A stretch of 64,000 nt of DNA from Linnemannia elongata (Eukaryota > Mortierellomycota > Mortierellomycetes > Mortierellales > Mortierellaceae), in NCBI GenBank assembly GCA_036320915.1, contig JAXBDG010000005.1, positions 1,860,001 to 1,924,000 on the forward strand, given 5' to 3'. The translations under genes were made by a program, and so were the position numbers. Positions within the stretch are counted from its first letter, which is position 1. Each line of letters starts with the position of its first letter. Positions 1 through 13,582 of the stretch are shown here, piece after piece. Under the pieces are notes generated by a model. The model made no database searches, was not told the origin of the DNA, and was given only the letters and a program-made list of their open reading frames with translations.

Positions 1-2753
1 ATTATTATATCCTTGTAGGACAGAAGCCTTTCGAGAAGGAGGCGTAGGCTTAGAGGAGAGAAGATGAGAATAAAAAATATTAAAAAAGCATATATAAACA
101 TTGACTAAGGAGAAGAAAGGAGAGAGAATGAAGGAATGTAATCGAACAAAAAGGTGCAGATGACCCCGACGACAAGCAGACACAGAGGTCGACAGACAGG
201 TACGAGGGAAAGGCCTGATTGACTCGAGTGAGTTGATTGGCTTGAATGACTGACTGACTGATTAAGTAGCAAAGCGGCCGAAGAGAAGAAAGAGATAATG
301 AGGACCTAAAAAAGAAAAAGAAAAAGAAAAAAAAGTAAAGATATTACTGCATTATCGGTTCTATCGGTTCGCTCATCATGCAGCAAGATAAGATCGAACC
401 TGGACGGAGAAGCAAGCACTGGCCACCCCATCCAACCAACGAACAAACAATCTTTCAACTCATCCAACCAGCCGATACCTTTCTTTTTGTCAGTTGTACC
501 CTCATGTCATACCTCCCTATGGATGGGCTGGGCTGGGCTGGACTACAACTCTAGATTACGGTGAAAAGAAGTATCTTTATTTGATGAAGAATTGATTTTG
601 TGCTATGAACCCTGACCCATTGCTCTTTTATGAAATGTTGAAGAGTAAAACTGAATGAGTAAGGCTGTGAATGGGGTACGAGTCGGGTGTGGAATGGATA
701 AACAGGAAAGTTAGATGTGGTTCTTAAGTGTCGGCACACTCTTATTTTGGGTTCTCCTCTTCTTTGTTTGGGCGAAAAAATAAAAAATAAGAGACTCGAC
801 CCGGTTTGGTCTGGTCATGACTTACCCCTCCTTCTCCTCGGTCTCATTCCAGGCTCATTCACCCTCTTACTCCTTTCCGTCCTCCTTGTGCTGCCGCTAG
901 GGCTTTCTATTTTGTGTCTCGAATCACCCACCTTCTTGTGCAGACAGGCTCCCGAACCTTTGAACAACAACAAAAACAAAATAAGAAACTATACGGTCAA
1001 TTGAAATGCAGGACGGCATTCAATACAGACAAGCAAAGCATATGCAAGATCGGATAATGGGCATGTGAGAAAATTAAGCAGGATGTGGGATGGCTCCATT
1101 GGTGGGTTAGTCACCGTTGTTTGTCAACAAGTAATTGAGGAAAAAGAGAAGTGAGCGTTGCATTGCAGCAACAAAGGAATGAAAAAAACAAGGCGTGAAT
1201 AAAAAAAAAAAAAGTGGAGGAAGAGGATGAGGGCTGATCGACGGCAAGGCAAAGGCAAAGGCAAGGCTGTCATGCCATGGTGGAGAAGAGGAGACAGAAG
1301 GAGGGGTGAGAGCGGCGGAAGAGGAAAAAAAAATGCTCACTCCCTCAAGATAAAAAAATCTGATCTTATCTCAAAGTTTGTGTACACTTTTTTTTCTTTT
1401 TTTGTTTCCACTAAAAACGAAAAGGGAGAGGAGAGGAAGGGAGGGAAGGAAAGCGAGTTTGGTCATCTCCGATATTCCCATTACTTGTTGGGTTGTATTG
1501 TATCCGTTTAGAGTTTCTTTCCTCTTCCTTTTTCTTCTTCCAGTTCTTTTTCTCTTCTTGCTTGTTATTTGTTTATTTATTTGTTTGTTTGCTTTCTGTT
1601 TTGTTTTCCCCCCTTCCTGTTATTGTTATTTGTTTACATGGGGCCAGCCGGGATCAGAAGTGAACAGCCTGTACCTGGCACAAAGCCGACACCCCACTGC
1701 TGCCCACCCCTACCCTTACTCCCTCTTTTGAACCCGCAAACGCCTCCTAATACCTGTTGCTTTGACTTTGTTGGTTACGATGCGGTTTCAAGGCACTTTC
1801 CTGTTGCTTCTTTGATTTCGATTGAATGAGACAGAACGAAGGAGGTTACTGTGGAGAGAGTGCAAGAGAGGGGAAGTGGTTGTAGTTGGTTGTTAGTGCG
1901 GGTGTTAATGGGAGACTCTCTTGCTTTGGAGACCGTTTAAGATGGTTGACTGAGACAGCCTTCTTCTGTTGTGTTCGTTGTGAGAACTAACGAAGAGTAA
2001 AGAGGAAGGAAAGGCGAGTATTATGCAAGATGCAAGATGCAAATGAGCGAGAGAGAGAGAAGGGTGAAGCAGGTACAGGGAGCCAAGTAAGTAAGAAAGG
2101 AGGAAGGAGAGAAAGAGAGAGCGCGGCAAGGAAAGAAGAGTCAGAAGGACGAGTGCAGGAACAAGAAGTAGACAAGAGGGGGGCCAGAAGGAAGGGTTGG
2201 TGTTCAATCAATAATTATGACTGATTGAATTGATGTAATTGTGTTTTAGTACTGTTTATCACCCTGTGTTCTTACAGGACGGGCTCCCCAGAGAGATGTG
2301 TTATCTTCATCAAATCAGAACCAAGGGAGAGATGGGTGGGAGAGACAGACAGACTAAGAGAGAGAGACAGAGAGAGAGGAGAGAGGAGAGAGGGAGAGAC
2401 AACTGATGGTTGTTGTTGACCGATGATGTGTGTGCCCACATTTTTTTTTTCATTTTTATACTCCTCTCTCTTCCCTCGTTTCTTCTTCTTTTTCTTCTCT
2501 TTCTTCTTCTTCTTCTCCTCTTCTCTCTTTCTCTTTCCCCCCACACTTCCCTTCCCCCTTCATCCCCATACTCACCCCAGACTACACTTCCTTCCCCCTT
2601 TCCCTCATTCACCTCGCCACCCTACTTTCATCCTCCTCCTCCTCCTCCTCCTCCTCCTCCTCAACCTCCTCCTCAACCTCCTCCTTGACCTCTTTACCCC
2701 GCCCCTCTTCATTAATCTCTCTCCCCCCTTCCTATTATATTAATACATACATC
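1..2753. other. Gene-free leader region, CT-rich at its right end
   Basis: I see no supportable gene here. Open frames are short and low in complexity. The right end is strongly pyrimidine-rich on the + strand: a GA-rich block around 2340-2400 is followed by T/C runs and a CTC-type trinucleotide repeat at about 2630-2665, just before the deacetylase ATG at 2754. This looks like the promoter and 5' leader of that gene. The frame of the deacetylase is open upstream to 2430, but it would encode an almost pure Ser/Pro/Phe string. Confidence 0.6.
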
Positions 2754-5677
2754 ATGCAGTACCCCGTCGCACTCCAGACGTCATCCCTCACTCCCTCGGC
2801 ACCCGCCTCGCCCGAGCCTCACACCCCCATCCCCGAGAACGAGCCCAAGGTGATCAAGATCACCAACTGCAAGATTCTCAGAGACCACAAGATCGTCGAG
2901 CACGACGCCATCTGGATCCAGGGTGGCAAGATCATCGACCCCCACAAGTTCTTCTGGTACCAAAAGCGTCTTCCCGACCAGGTCCTCGACGCTGGAGGAC
3001 TCTTGGTCGTCCCCGGTTTCATCGAAGCTCAGATCAATGGTAAGTCTTTATCTACCTCTTGAGTGATGAGAGAGAGGAGGTGGTTATTATTATATGAAGA
3101 GTGCATTAGGAGCCACAACAACCACAGCAACGGCAATAATAACAGGGAAGCAGATACCAACAAGACAAGATAGCAGCGTGCAACAAGACAAACAACAGCA
3201 GCATACAACTAACGGCAATGGATAAATATGGAGTGAGGGGAAACAAACAATGAATTTTTTTTTTATTTTGGAGTCAGAAGATTTTTTTTTTCATTCAGCC
3301 ATCGGCGTCATTAACAAGGAAACGTTGGGGAGTGAGTAAGGAAAGGGAGCAAGGAGAGAAGGAAGAGGAGTGAGTGTCTTTTGATCAACCATTGGACCAA
3401 ACTGTGGCCTGACTACAACAACAGCAACAACAACAGCAAGCCGACAATAACAACAATTCAGGCGCAGAGTCAGAGTTAGCAATATAAACAAACATGCAAT
3501 GTAACAGCATCACCAACCACATCATCATCGACCATATCATCAACAACAACAAGAGGAAAAAAAGCGCCCAAATTCGACATACGCCTTCTCGCCTCCACCC
3601 TTCCACCTTCATCTCCTATTTCCCGTTGGGCCGTTTGGATTTGATTTTGATTATCACCCCTTCTCCCCTCTCCATGCCATCTTCTCACGGACCCTTTGCA
3701 CACATACACACAAGGAACACAAAGGATACACACACACACACACCAAGAGAGGACCCTTTTTTCTATCCTCAATTGCAACCAACACAACGATTACACTATT
3801 GTCTTTCTTTTTTCCAACCTTCAAGAGATGAAGAAGGAAGTCGATGTGTGAGTGAGTATGGAAGTGAAGCACATTCGACTCTGTGTGAGTTTTGTTGAGC
3901 TGAGCTGTGAACTGTGAGAAGAGAGGGGAAGTGTCTGTGGAGTCAGTGTTGTCTTTTGATCTTGATTTTGATTCGGCGTGTTCGAGATATTTTGTCTTTT
4001 CTACTTTAAAATTCTACTTGATTCTCTTTCTTTGGGCGGGTGAAAAATGAAAGGTGATATTTCCCCCATTTGTGCATTGGTTGCAGATGGGTGCAACAGC
4101 AATCAATGAGAGGCCATTGCAATTGAACAACCTTGTACTCATGCATAATTACATCTTATTCTTTTTAACTAGGTGCCTTTGGTGTCGACTTCTCAGTCCC
4201 CTCTGACCCCGAGACCTACGAGAAGGATCTCTTGTTGGTCAACCGTGGTCTGCTCAAGTATGGAACCACCTCTTACTGCCCTACCATCGTCTCCTCTTCT
4301 GCCTCTGTGTACCACAAAGTAAGATCACACTCACTTTTGATAACAACCCTTTTTGAACACTCAACATTCGGCAACAGCACAAAACAGCAATGACAGAAGG
4401 TCAACAACAACAAACACAATGAGCCCAGACCTCCCCTACTCCTCTTCTCCTTTCACCCCTCACTCTCTTCCCATCACACTTGCATTATCTCGCAGACCAG
4501 CAACTCTGACACATGGGTTGGACAATCGGATAATATTCGTCATTACTTACCCTCGTTCTTCTTCTGTTTACTGCTTCTTCCATCATTTTATTTTGCTTTG
4601 TTTTGTTTTGTTTTGTTCAATTAGGTTCTCTCGCACTTGAAGCCTCGCGAAGGATCAGCCAAGACCGGCGCCACGATGCTTGGAGCTCACGTCGAAGGCC
4701 CCTTCATCAACGAGGCCCGTATTGGAGCCCACGAGTTGAAGGTCTTGCAGGCCTCTGCCAAGAACGGATATGCTGATTTCAAGGACGTCTATGGTCTCGA
4801 GGGCGAGACACCTGAGGCCCAGAACAAGTTGTCCCATGACAACCAGAACTCGGTCAAGATCATTACCTGTGCCCCCGAACTTGAGGGCATCATGGAGAGC
4901 ATTCCTGACCTCGTCAAGGCTGGCATCACCGTCTCTGTCGGTACGTTTTCTTACCATTTTTTTTTATTGTTCGCAAATGGAGGAACATGGTGCCTTTATT
5001 TCCTCCCTTGTTCTTACTCTAACCTTGTCTATCATTCTACCATCCTCAATGCTTTTAACCAAATAGGTCACTCAATGGCCAACATCTCGCAGGCCGAAGA
5101 AGCCGTCCAAAAGGGCGCAACCTTCATCACCCATCTCTTCAACGCCATGCCCCAATTCCACCACCGCGACCCCGGTGTCATCGGCCTCCTCGGCTCCCGC
5201 TTCGATCTTCCCCGCCCATACTACGGCCTCATCTGCGACGGGATCCACGTCCACCCAAACTCGGTTAAGATCGCCTACGACTCCCACCCTGAGGGTGTTA
5301 TCCTTGTCACCGACGCAATGTCCGCCATGGGCCTCGCCCCCGGAAACTACCAGCTCGGAAACATGAATGTTACCAAGGAGGAGGACCGCGTTTATATTGA
5401 GGGAACCGACACTCTTGCTGGGTCCGTTATTACATTGGACGCTTGTATTCGTAATTTCATTCAGTTCACGTCTTGCACTTTGATCGAGGCCCTGGAGGCG
5501 GTGACGTTGCACCCGGCAGTACTGTTGGGAATCCAGGAGACTAAGGGAGTGATCAAGCCTGGTGCCGATGCCGATTTGGTCTTCTTGTCGGATGATTTGT
5601 TTGTGAAGCGTGTGTTTGTCGCGGGTGAGGAGGTTGATCTTGATGCAATTGACGTCCAGGTCACCGAGAAGTTTTAA
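2754..5677 (+). CDS. nagA: N-acetylglucosamine-6-phosphate deacetylase
   Basis: Hydrolyses N-acetylglucosamine-6-phosphate to glucosamine-6-phosphate and acetate in the cytosol, in chitin and aminosugar catabolism. Four exons: 2754-3039, 4173-4318, 4625-4940, 5067-5677; 452 aa. Family marks: HVEGPF with the metal-ligand Glu near residue 168, GHS at 250-252, THLFNAM with His272, DGIHVHP at about 307-313, and the catalytic Asp332 in VTDAMS. Residues 1-35 are a variable Pro/Ser lead. The ATG at 2754 was chosen because the open frame further upstream is low-complexity leader. Intron 1 is 1133 nt, several times longer than introns 2 and 3 (306 and 126 nt), and is rich in CAA-type repeats. The gene converges on the acyl-CoA synthetase. 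Known fungal equivalents are often called DAC1; the symbol here is by family. Confidence 0.95.
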
Positions 5678-6233
5678 GGTCGAAAGAACCACCTTCCTCC
5701 TCCTGTCTTTTAGTAAAAACCAAATAACCCCCCTACCCCGCCCATACACACACACGACAACAACAACTCTACATATCACCATTCCCACCACAACCTTGTT
5801 TAGATAGCTCCTTACTATTTTTTTTTTTTTACAATTTTTTTCTTTCTACAAAAACAAAAACACCATAAAAAAACTTGTAAAACGTCTACTTCATCTCCTA
5901 TCTTGCTTCTTGTTTCGCATTTTATCCGAGAACACCATGTGTTGTCCTTATTTCTCTACATGCACTTGTCGAAAGCACACCTCAAAAGGGCTCATATTCA
6001 GCTGTATGAAGACTCAAAAGGTGTTTTTGAAGATGTTTTTGGTTTTTTATTCTTCACTGGGATCATCCTTCACAGAAGGACAATTGGGTATACGCTATTA
6101 CGGAGAGGGTGGGCGCGTTGCGTGTGTTGTTGGTGTTGTTTGTTGTAGTGTTTGTGTTCATAATACATGTGGTAGGGTTGATGTTCGTAGAAAGAAAAAA
6201 TAGGGAAATGAAAAATGGACAAAAGAGAACCTC
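5678..6233. other. Convergent intergenic region
   Basis: This is shared 3' flank between the deacetylase (+) and acyl-CoA synthetase (-) stops. It contains A- and T-rich runs around 5815-5885 and no supportable gene. Confidence 0.6.
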
Positions 6234-8899
6234 TTAAGCATAGAGGGCCTTGATCTGGGAAACGTAGGCCTGGTTGATCTCCTTGCGCTTCAACTTCTGG
6301 GCAGCGGTCAACATACCACCCTGGGCGGTCCACTCCTCGTGCTCGAGGTAGACTCCCTGCAACATCTCGGCGGGCTTCAATCCGGCGCGCTTGGCGGTGG
6401 CCAAGCATGCATCGAGGACGGCCTTGATGATGACCTTGTCCTGGCAGAGGACGGCGAAATCCTTCGAGGTAATGCCCTTGGCCTTGGCCAACTCCAAGAT
6501 GCGAGGCTCCGAGGCGACAATGAGGGCAACGGGCTTGGACTGCATAGAGTCGGCGTAGACGCAGATGTTGTTGCAGTAGGCGGTCGACTTGTAGACAGAC
6601 TCCAACTTCTCCAAGGCAATGTACTCTCCGTGGGACAACTTGACCAAGTTCTTCTTGCGATCAATGATCGAGATGGTACCATCAGGGTGCCACTCGCCGA
6701 TATCACCAGTCTTGAGCCAACGGTCGGCAGTCAAGGTGGCCGAGGTTTCCTCGGGGTTCTTGAAGTATCCAGCGGTGATGGAAGGTCCACGGATGCAGAC
6801 CTCACCACGGGGACGGGGCAAGTCGGTCGAGAAGTAACCTGCATCAGGAACATCGACCAATTTGACCTCTGTGCAGGGGACAGGCGAACCGACACGGTTG
6901 TAGTTGAAGACATCAGGGGTCAAGATGGCGCACATACCGCAAGACTCGGTCATACCGTAACCCTGAAGAATGGGGCACAAGGCAGTCGACAAGAAGCGCT
7001 GGGTCTCCTGGGAGATGGGGGCTCCTCCAGACAAGGCGAAACGAAGACGTCCTCCAGTCTGCTGCTTGACCTTGTTGAAGACAACAGTGTCAAAGATTCC
7101 AGTCAAGGCGCCCAACTTGCGGTCCAAGCACCAGGCCTTGGCGTTCAAGGCAGCGTGGAAGATCTTCTGGACCAAAGGCGAACCCTGGCTGACCTGGGCC
7201 AAGACTCCCTTGCGGATGGTCTCCCAGACAGCGGGGACACCGGTCATGAGGGTGGGGCGCAACTCCTTGATATCACCCTGGCACTCGCGGACAGAGGCAT
7301 CGGTCAAGGTGCGGACGGTACCATATCCGAGGGTGACACCCCAGAACAAACAGACGTTCTCGACCAAGAACTCCAAGACGTGAGCCAAGGGCAAGTAGGC
7401 GAGCAAGACATCTCCCTCGTGAACGTACTTTGTCAACATCTTATTAACACCACCGACTATAAAAAAGTTGCGCAGAGGTAACAAAGTTCAGGATTAGAAA
7501 GACAGTTCATGGAGATGTCATTTCCCTTTCTGTTTGGTGAGAGCACTTTAACAGTCATGGAAGAACTCGAAGGAATAACAAACGAGAAACGGGTTGCGGA
7601 GTAAAAAAAAAAAACCAAAACACTTACTGGCAGCAACCAAGTTGCCGTGGGTAAGCAAAACTCCCTTGGGGTTGCCGGTGGATCCGGAGGTGTACATGAT
7701 GCAGCAGTAGTCCTTGGCAGCTGGGGGAGTGGGCTCGACGGGGTTGTCGACACCAAGCTGCTTCAACTCCTCGAGGGTGATGAGCTCAAGGTGGGGGTGA
7801 GCCTCCTGAAGGGCGATGACGTCGGCGGGCTTGGCCTCGCCGTCGTAGATGATCTTCTTCAAGGTGGGGCACTTGCCAGCGACGTTCTTGAGAGTGTTGA
7901 GCAAGTCGGCGTTGGTGTAGGCAGAAGCGACCTCGGCTTCGTTCATGGAGTGCAAAAGACCATCCTCGCCCAAGGTATCGTAGGCGGTAACGATGGTGAT
8001 GGACTGGGTGAAGGCACCATGGGCAACCAAGAGCCAGTTAGCACTATCGGAAATGGAGTCAGCCGGAGAATAAGTATAAACGGTTTCGTTAGGTGACTGT
8101 GGAAGAAAACGGGGCACCAGTGATGGATGATAACAACACGCGCGAGCCCAATTCCTCTTTTTTTGATTGATCAGTCCTGAGCGAGCCTGTTTGGTTTTGA
8201 TCACTCTTTATCGAACTTTTTCTCCTTCTGAAGGGTTGCGTATGTCAACGAGGACAGCGCGTGCGTCCAGTGATGAGTGAATGGTTGGTTGGTTGGTTGA
8301 GTGGAGAAGGAAAGATTTGCTGCTCTTTTTTGGCACCACCTGACATCTCCACATCGCAGCAAAATAATCCCTGAGCGAATGTTTTTGCGACGTTGTCCCA
8401 CCCCAATAATTCCTTTCCCACTTGTCGAGAACAACAGGAAGGCGACGAAACAATCCAGAAACAAACAAAAAAAAACCAACAAGCTTCTTTTTTTTCTTTA
8501 CCTGGTGGCGCCAAAGACGGTCATCTTGTCCTTGGGGTTGACGCCAAACTTGCGGAGACCGCATCCGATGCTATCGATGACCTGCTTGGCATCCTTGTAG
8601 GTCAACCAGTGGTAGCCGGACATCTTGAAGAACTTCCAGGTCTTCTTCTCCTTGACTTCCTCGCCGCCGACAATCTTTGTGATCTCCTTCTCTTCCTCGA
8701 TAATCTTGACGACCTTGCGGTAGCCGATGGCGTTGAGGTTAGGGCGGACCTTGACAGAGTGGTTGACAACGTCGTAAAGGGTCTTGATATCGTCGTCAGG
8801 CGAGGACATGAGGCGCTTTGCGGAAAGGACGGAGCGGCGGATGCGGGTCTCGCCCTGAACTTCGGTGGGACCGACTTCGACAGTAAGGCACTTGGTCAT
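6234..8899 (-). CDS. Long-chain acyl-CoA synthetase
   Basis: Activates long-chain fatty acids to acyl-CoA through an acyl-AMP intermediate, for lipid synthesis or beta-oxidation. Exons in transcript order: 8899-8502, 8043-7628, 7456-6234; 678 aa. The ANL-superfamily P-loop YTSGSTGNPKG lies at residues 250-260. Exon 3 holds YGMTESCG, TGDIGEW and the C-terminal hinge and lid motif KLSHGEYIALE. Length and motif order match eukaryotic ACSL/FAA proteins. The intron-1 acceptor at 8044 was preferred to an AG at 8097 because only it keeps phase, giving the join GATS-ANWLLVAHGAF. Intron sizes are 458 and 171 nt. No targeting signal was identified. These fungi usually carry several ACSL paralogues, so I do not assign a numbered symbol. 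Confidence 0.95.
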
Positions 8900-11800
8900 G
8901 ATGATAATATGTGGTGTTGTTGTTAGTTATGAGAGAAAAGAGAGAGGCGTGAGAGAGAATGAGTTGCGAGATGAGCGTAAAGTGAGAGTGAGGCCTTGGT
9001 TGATGGAGGCTTTGTAAGGGAATGGAGGGGTGGTGTTTATTGGTGTGGGTTGTGGGAGAGGAGGATCGGGTCGATGGAGAAACTAGAAAGAAAAAGAAGA
9101 AAAAGGTGAGATAAGGGGGAAGAGAGGGATCCTTTTATCAAAAGAAGGGGACTTGGCGGGGTTGGATGTGAGTAGCTGGAGGAGTGGACAAGTGGGCGGT
9201 TAGTGTTGGTAGTTGTATTATTTTGTCTTGTCACTGTAGGGTGTGAGCATGTGCATGTGCAAAGGGAGAAAGGGAGGGAGGAAGAAAGCAAGGAAAAGGG
9301 CCGATGCGAAGGGACACTGTACAGACAGCTGTTATTCAATTTTCTCAATTCAATTGGGCCTCACATTCATATGCGTCCTTCTTTCATTAGTACTTTCGCT
9401 AGTACAGCTCCATAACCTTACTTTCACTCTTGTAACTTTTTCTTCTTCCATTCCAACTCCCACATTGCAAAGAGTAAAGCGGGTGCCCGAGAGGAGAAAC
9501 AGAAGTTCAAATGTCCATCTCGGTTGCACCGGCATCCAGAAGGGAGAATAAATCAGCCCGATCAGTAGCCAATCTTCTATCTCATACTCAGAGAGACAGA
9601 CAGGCAGACCATCCATCACCCTTCACTCGACTGATCAAAAGAACGTCTTTTATCACCAACGGTTGAAGAAGGAAAGAATCCCCCCCCCTTCCCCCTCTTT
9701 TCATACAATTTATTTTTTGTCGCCTTCATTGCTGCCTGTTACCTGTTGGTGCCTGTTGTTGTCAACTGTTGATTTGTTATTATTCTCCATCCATCCAATG
9801 CACACCACCACCAATTGCTTTACTAATATGCAAAATACTCCTGTATACAAACAAAACTTCAACCAAAAACCAAACAATAATTGGCCCTTTCCTTCTCCTT
9901 AGTATCATGGTTCATAGCGGGTTCATTCATAATGGCGCAGGGCTCAAAATCATCCAGGACAGATGCGCGCCTTGTGCCGCTCTTCCTTCTCGTCCTTCTC
10001 TTTTGTGTTCTTTGTTTATGTTTATCATCGTAAATGTCCTCTTGTTACTAGATGGTTGTTATTGATTTTCTGTGGACAAAATCAACAAGGCGAATTCCAA
10101 TGACCAATTCTCTTCTCGTTCTTATGTTCTTCCTTTTGTTTATTCCCCTTCTCTTCGTCACACAAGTCGTTTCTCTCTCTGCGATCAACTTTCCCCTGCC
10201 ACTCCAACCCCCTTACCCCTTGCACTGTACACACCTCGCAAAAGAAGAAGAAAAACAAGACTGGTAAAAGGCAACGACACGAAGCAAAAGTAACGGCGAA
10301 CCCACCGCGAGAAAAGAGCAGAAAGAACAAAATACGTAACACCTCTTGTATGGTGAAGGCCGAAGTGTCAGTAGCGGTCTTGTTCCTCAGAGAATTTCCA
10401 GGACCATTGGATTCAGGGAATAAGATAGGGGAAGGGGAGGGCAACATGACCTCACGCCAACCGCGCAACCTCGGTCTCGACGGTTGTTAAATCCCTGTTG
10501 GTCCAAATCCAGTCTCCAAGTGGACGGAGAGGCTGGGGGAGAAATGAACCAACCCACAATGCGCTTTATTTTCGTTTGTTTGTTTTTCTGAGCACGAGCA
10601 ACAATAGCAAAACCAAGAAGAAAAAAGATCGAGGCAGAAGTAAAAGGGTGTGTAAGAGAGAGGATGCGGGTTGGAGAAATTGAGAGCGGCTCGTTGCTCT
10701 TCTCTCTCCTTCTTGCCTTTGTTGTTTTTCAGGTGTCAAAATGTCAACAGTTGGAGAGCCCTCTCTTCCACAAGTCTATCTCTCCCTCCCCTTCATTCCT
10801 TCTGTTTCTTCTTCTCTTCTTCTTGTTTTATTTCTCTCCATTTCACGCTTTTCGGTCATATCAAACATGGGCTTGTATCATATTACACTCTCGGGGGAAC
10901 GAGCTAGGAAAAACAAGAGTAGACTCTCAATAGTCCGGACTTTCTTTTGGCTCAAACACATTTCATTTCAATTTTTTGTTAGAAGCTCGGCTTGTTCATC
11001 CTGTTCACGTGCAGGGACCACACTAAGACACAAGCACACAAGCATACATGCACATAGGGCTTTACCTTTCGACCACAAACAAACACCGGCCAACACACTG
11101 GAATCCATGCGTTGACTAAGCCAGAATCAATTCTCTTTTTATTTTTGAACCGAGTAAAAGAACACCCTTCTTTCCATGGTCCTTCCTTCCCTTCCATTCT
11201 CTCGCACGGTTCCCCAGAAATGGCATGGTATTAATGCCATCCAACGAATGGTCCTATAAGTTGTGACAAACCGACATCTCAGCAACCTCTACAGCAAGGT
11301 CCCAGCCTGGCATCCCTTTGCATCTATTACTTTCTTGAATCCCGCCCACACCGCCATGCTCAAACCATATATTTATTTTGCTTTGCTTCTGTGAATGAAT
11401 GAATGAGTGAGTAAGTGATGGTCGGTTGCTCCTCGGGTCGTAGTTTTTAATTTCTAACTGTCTGTGTCAAAGCAGTGTAGTGTGATAATGCGATCGACAG
11501 TTTTTCCTCCCTCATTTTTCCTCAAAATTAAATAATGCTAGAAAACCCAATGCTAATTTTACACAACCCGATCATGGCATCGCAAAAAGCACGCTACTTC
11601 AATCTTCTCAAACGCAAGAACACGAAACAGACGCACACGATCCAGAAGCTCAATGGTCGGAGGCTCAACATAGGACAGATGGACAGACGTTCAAACACAT
11701 AATCTTTCACACACTCTCTAACCTGCCCCCATCGAGGTCCGACCGTGGGTTCATGCTGGTGGCTCGCTAAGGTTCTGGGTTTCGTTTTTCTTCATAGATA

Positions 11801-13582
11801 AGAAGCGAAGGGACCGTGTAGACATGTGTCAATTGTGCAAGAAAAAAGGAAGTGGAGAGAAGGGTGAATCTCCGGCAACTCTCTCTTACCTTTCTTTCTC
11901 CTGTTCGGTTTCATGGTCCATCCGTTCGCCCGCCCGTCCGTCCGTTCATCTCATCTTCATGTGCTCTTTTCATCAAGTTCAGTTCCAGACAGGCGGTCCC
12001 AGTTACGTTTTGTGGAGCCAATTTCTCTAAGGTCTCATTCCTATCTAAAAGTTGCTTCCTCTCCCCCTATCTTCGACTCGTTCTTTTCTCCCCACAATCG
12101 AGAAAGGGTATTACGCACGACGTAAAATTGAGGTCTGGACGGATACCTTGATTTTTTTTCCCTTGAACCTGGTGCCTCCTATGAATAACCCTCTCTACCC
12201 TCATGCGACGAAAGAAAACAAGAAAAGGGAAAAAAATGTGATGTTAAGTTCAAGCGTTGAAAGAAAGTAGGCTTCGAGGTCTAAGTTTTCGTTTCCTGTT
12301 ACCGGTCTGGTTGCTGTTACGAAGAAACTCCCTCTGTCCCCCAACCTTAGTCGCAATCAGATGATTGTCCGCCAGGATGGCGCCTCTCCCTCAATTCAAA
12401 AATTTATGTGGCTCTCTTTCTCCATGGGTGGGTGATTCTGACCAACCAGATCCAGGACCTGACCCCTCATGTCGCACAAACAAAACAAAATAAAAATATT
12501 ATACAATATAAACTTTTCTAAGGTCGCCAGTCTGGAGACAAGGTGAGAACAGACCGAGAAGGGAGCGGGAGACAGGGGTTCGTTCTTTTTGCCTTCTTGT
12601 TTCCCCGCACAGCTCTCATTGCCCTATCATTTGTTGCCGATTGGATATTGACGCAAGATAGGATAGAAAACACATCAACGAACATTACTATTGTATGCGC
12701 TGAACAAGAGAAGGAGAATAAGAGGAAGACAAAGATACGGCCATGTGTGCGTGTGGGAGAGAAAGAAAAGGACACCAAGAACCAAGTGAGTACGGCATTG
12801 ATATTGCTGACAACTTTTCGGACAGAAAATTAACCATCGCCAAGACAGCCATAGTCATCTTTGATCCATGTTGCTATTTCTCCTTGATCTTTTGGCCCTT
12901 GCTTGGCCTTGCACAATTGCAAGTTTAAGCGGTTTAGACATTCTTTGTAAAACAGCCCATTGACGTCTAGATGAGAGAGCTATTTAAAAAAATAACGACA
13001 GGCGTGAAAAGGGTAGAGGGTGCACAGATAAAGGGACTAGAGGGTGCACAGATAAAGGGACTAGAGGGGATTAGGCATGGATGGGAGGGTGAGATGACAG
13101 GGATGGGGGACGAAAAAGGAGGGAAGTGCAGTGCTGCACTGCTGTTTGCCTTTTTTTCACTGTGAAGGAACTACGGCTTCAGGGTGAAAGGACGGAAGAA
13201 AAGGAGATGCTTGAGATCTGACAAGCGAATGAGAATGGACTTGCGGCACAACAGCAACAACAGCCAGCAAAAAATAAAGGAAAAAGGCGATGAGAGAGAG
13301 AAGGAAAGGCAATAGGGCTGAGCAGAGGGGGACATTTGAGGCTGTTTTGGTCGCCTTAATCAGCCTAGCATTTTGCTGAATATTATTAGACATAATCGTT
13401 TGACGCGACCATTGGCATGTTAACTGTTCATTGCTAATGTCTTTCTCATATAAAACGAGTAGACTTGCACCTCAACCTAACATGCCATTGATCGCTTCCT
13501 CCTTTTCATTATTTCAACACCCTTCTGCATTTTCAACAACACTCTCCACTCTTGCTTCTCTTTCTATTCACTTCGATTCACA
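8900..13582. other. 4.7 kb region without a supportable gene
   Basis: No open frame on either strand looks like protein. The longest are Ser/Leu/Phe-rich translations of pyrimidine tracts or His/Thr-rich translations of CA-rich DNA. The left end is the promoter and leader of the acyl-CoA synthetase; the right end, A/C-rich from about 13480, is the leader of the transporter at 13583. A 24-bp tandem duplication lies at 13014-13069. Non-coding transcripts cannot be excluded from sequence alone. Confidence 0.55.
13014..13069. repeat. 24-bp tandem duplication
   Basis: Two perfect copies of a 24-bp unit occupy 13014-13037 and 13038-13061, followed by the first 7 bases of a third copy. It lies about 520 bp upstream of the transporter start codon. 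No function is evident. Confidence 0.9.

Noticed and set aside
2430..2753. N-terminal extension of the deacetylase by 108 residues
   Set aside because: It would be a Ser/Pro/Phe string from CTC repeats; the enzyme family starts near the Met at 2754.
5072..5791. 239-aa open frame on the minus strand
   Set aside because: It is antisense to the last exon of the deacetylase, whose catalytic motifs are read on +. The frame is a by-product of codon bias.
6339..7481. 380-aa open frame on the plus strand
   Set aside because: Antisense to acyl-CoA synthetase exon 3. Rich in Gly/Asp/Leu repeats typical of a mirrored biased coding frame.
12971..13165. Frame with an eight-residue repeat (VEGAQIKG, LEGAQIKG)
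   Set aside because: The repeat merely translates the 24-bp DNA duplication. No support as a gene.
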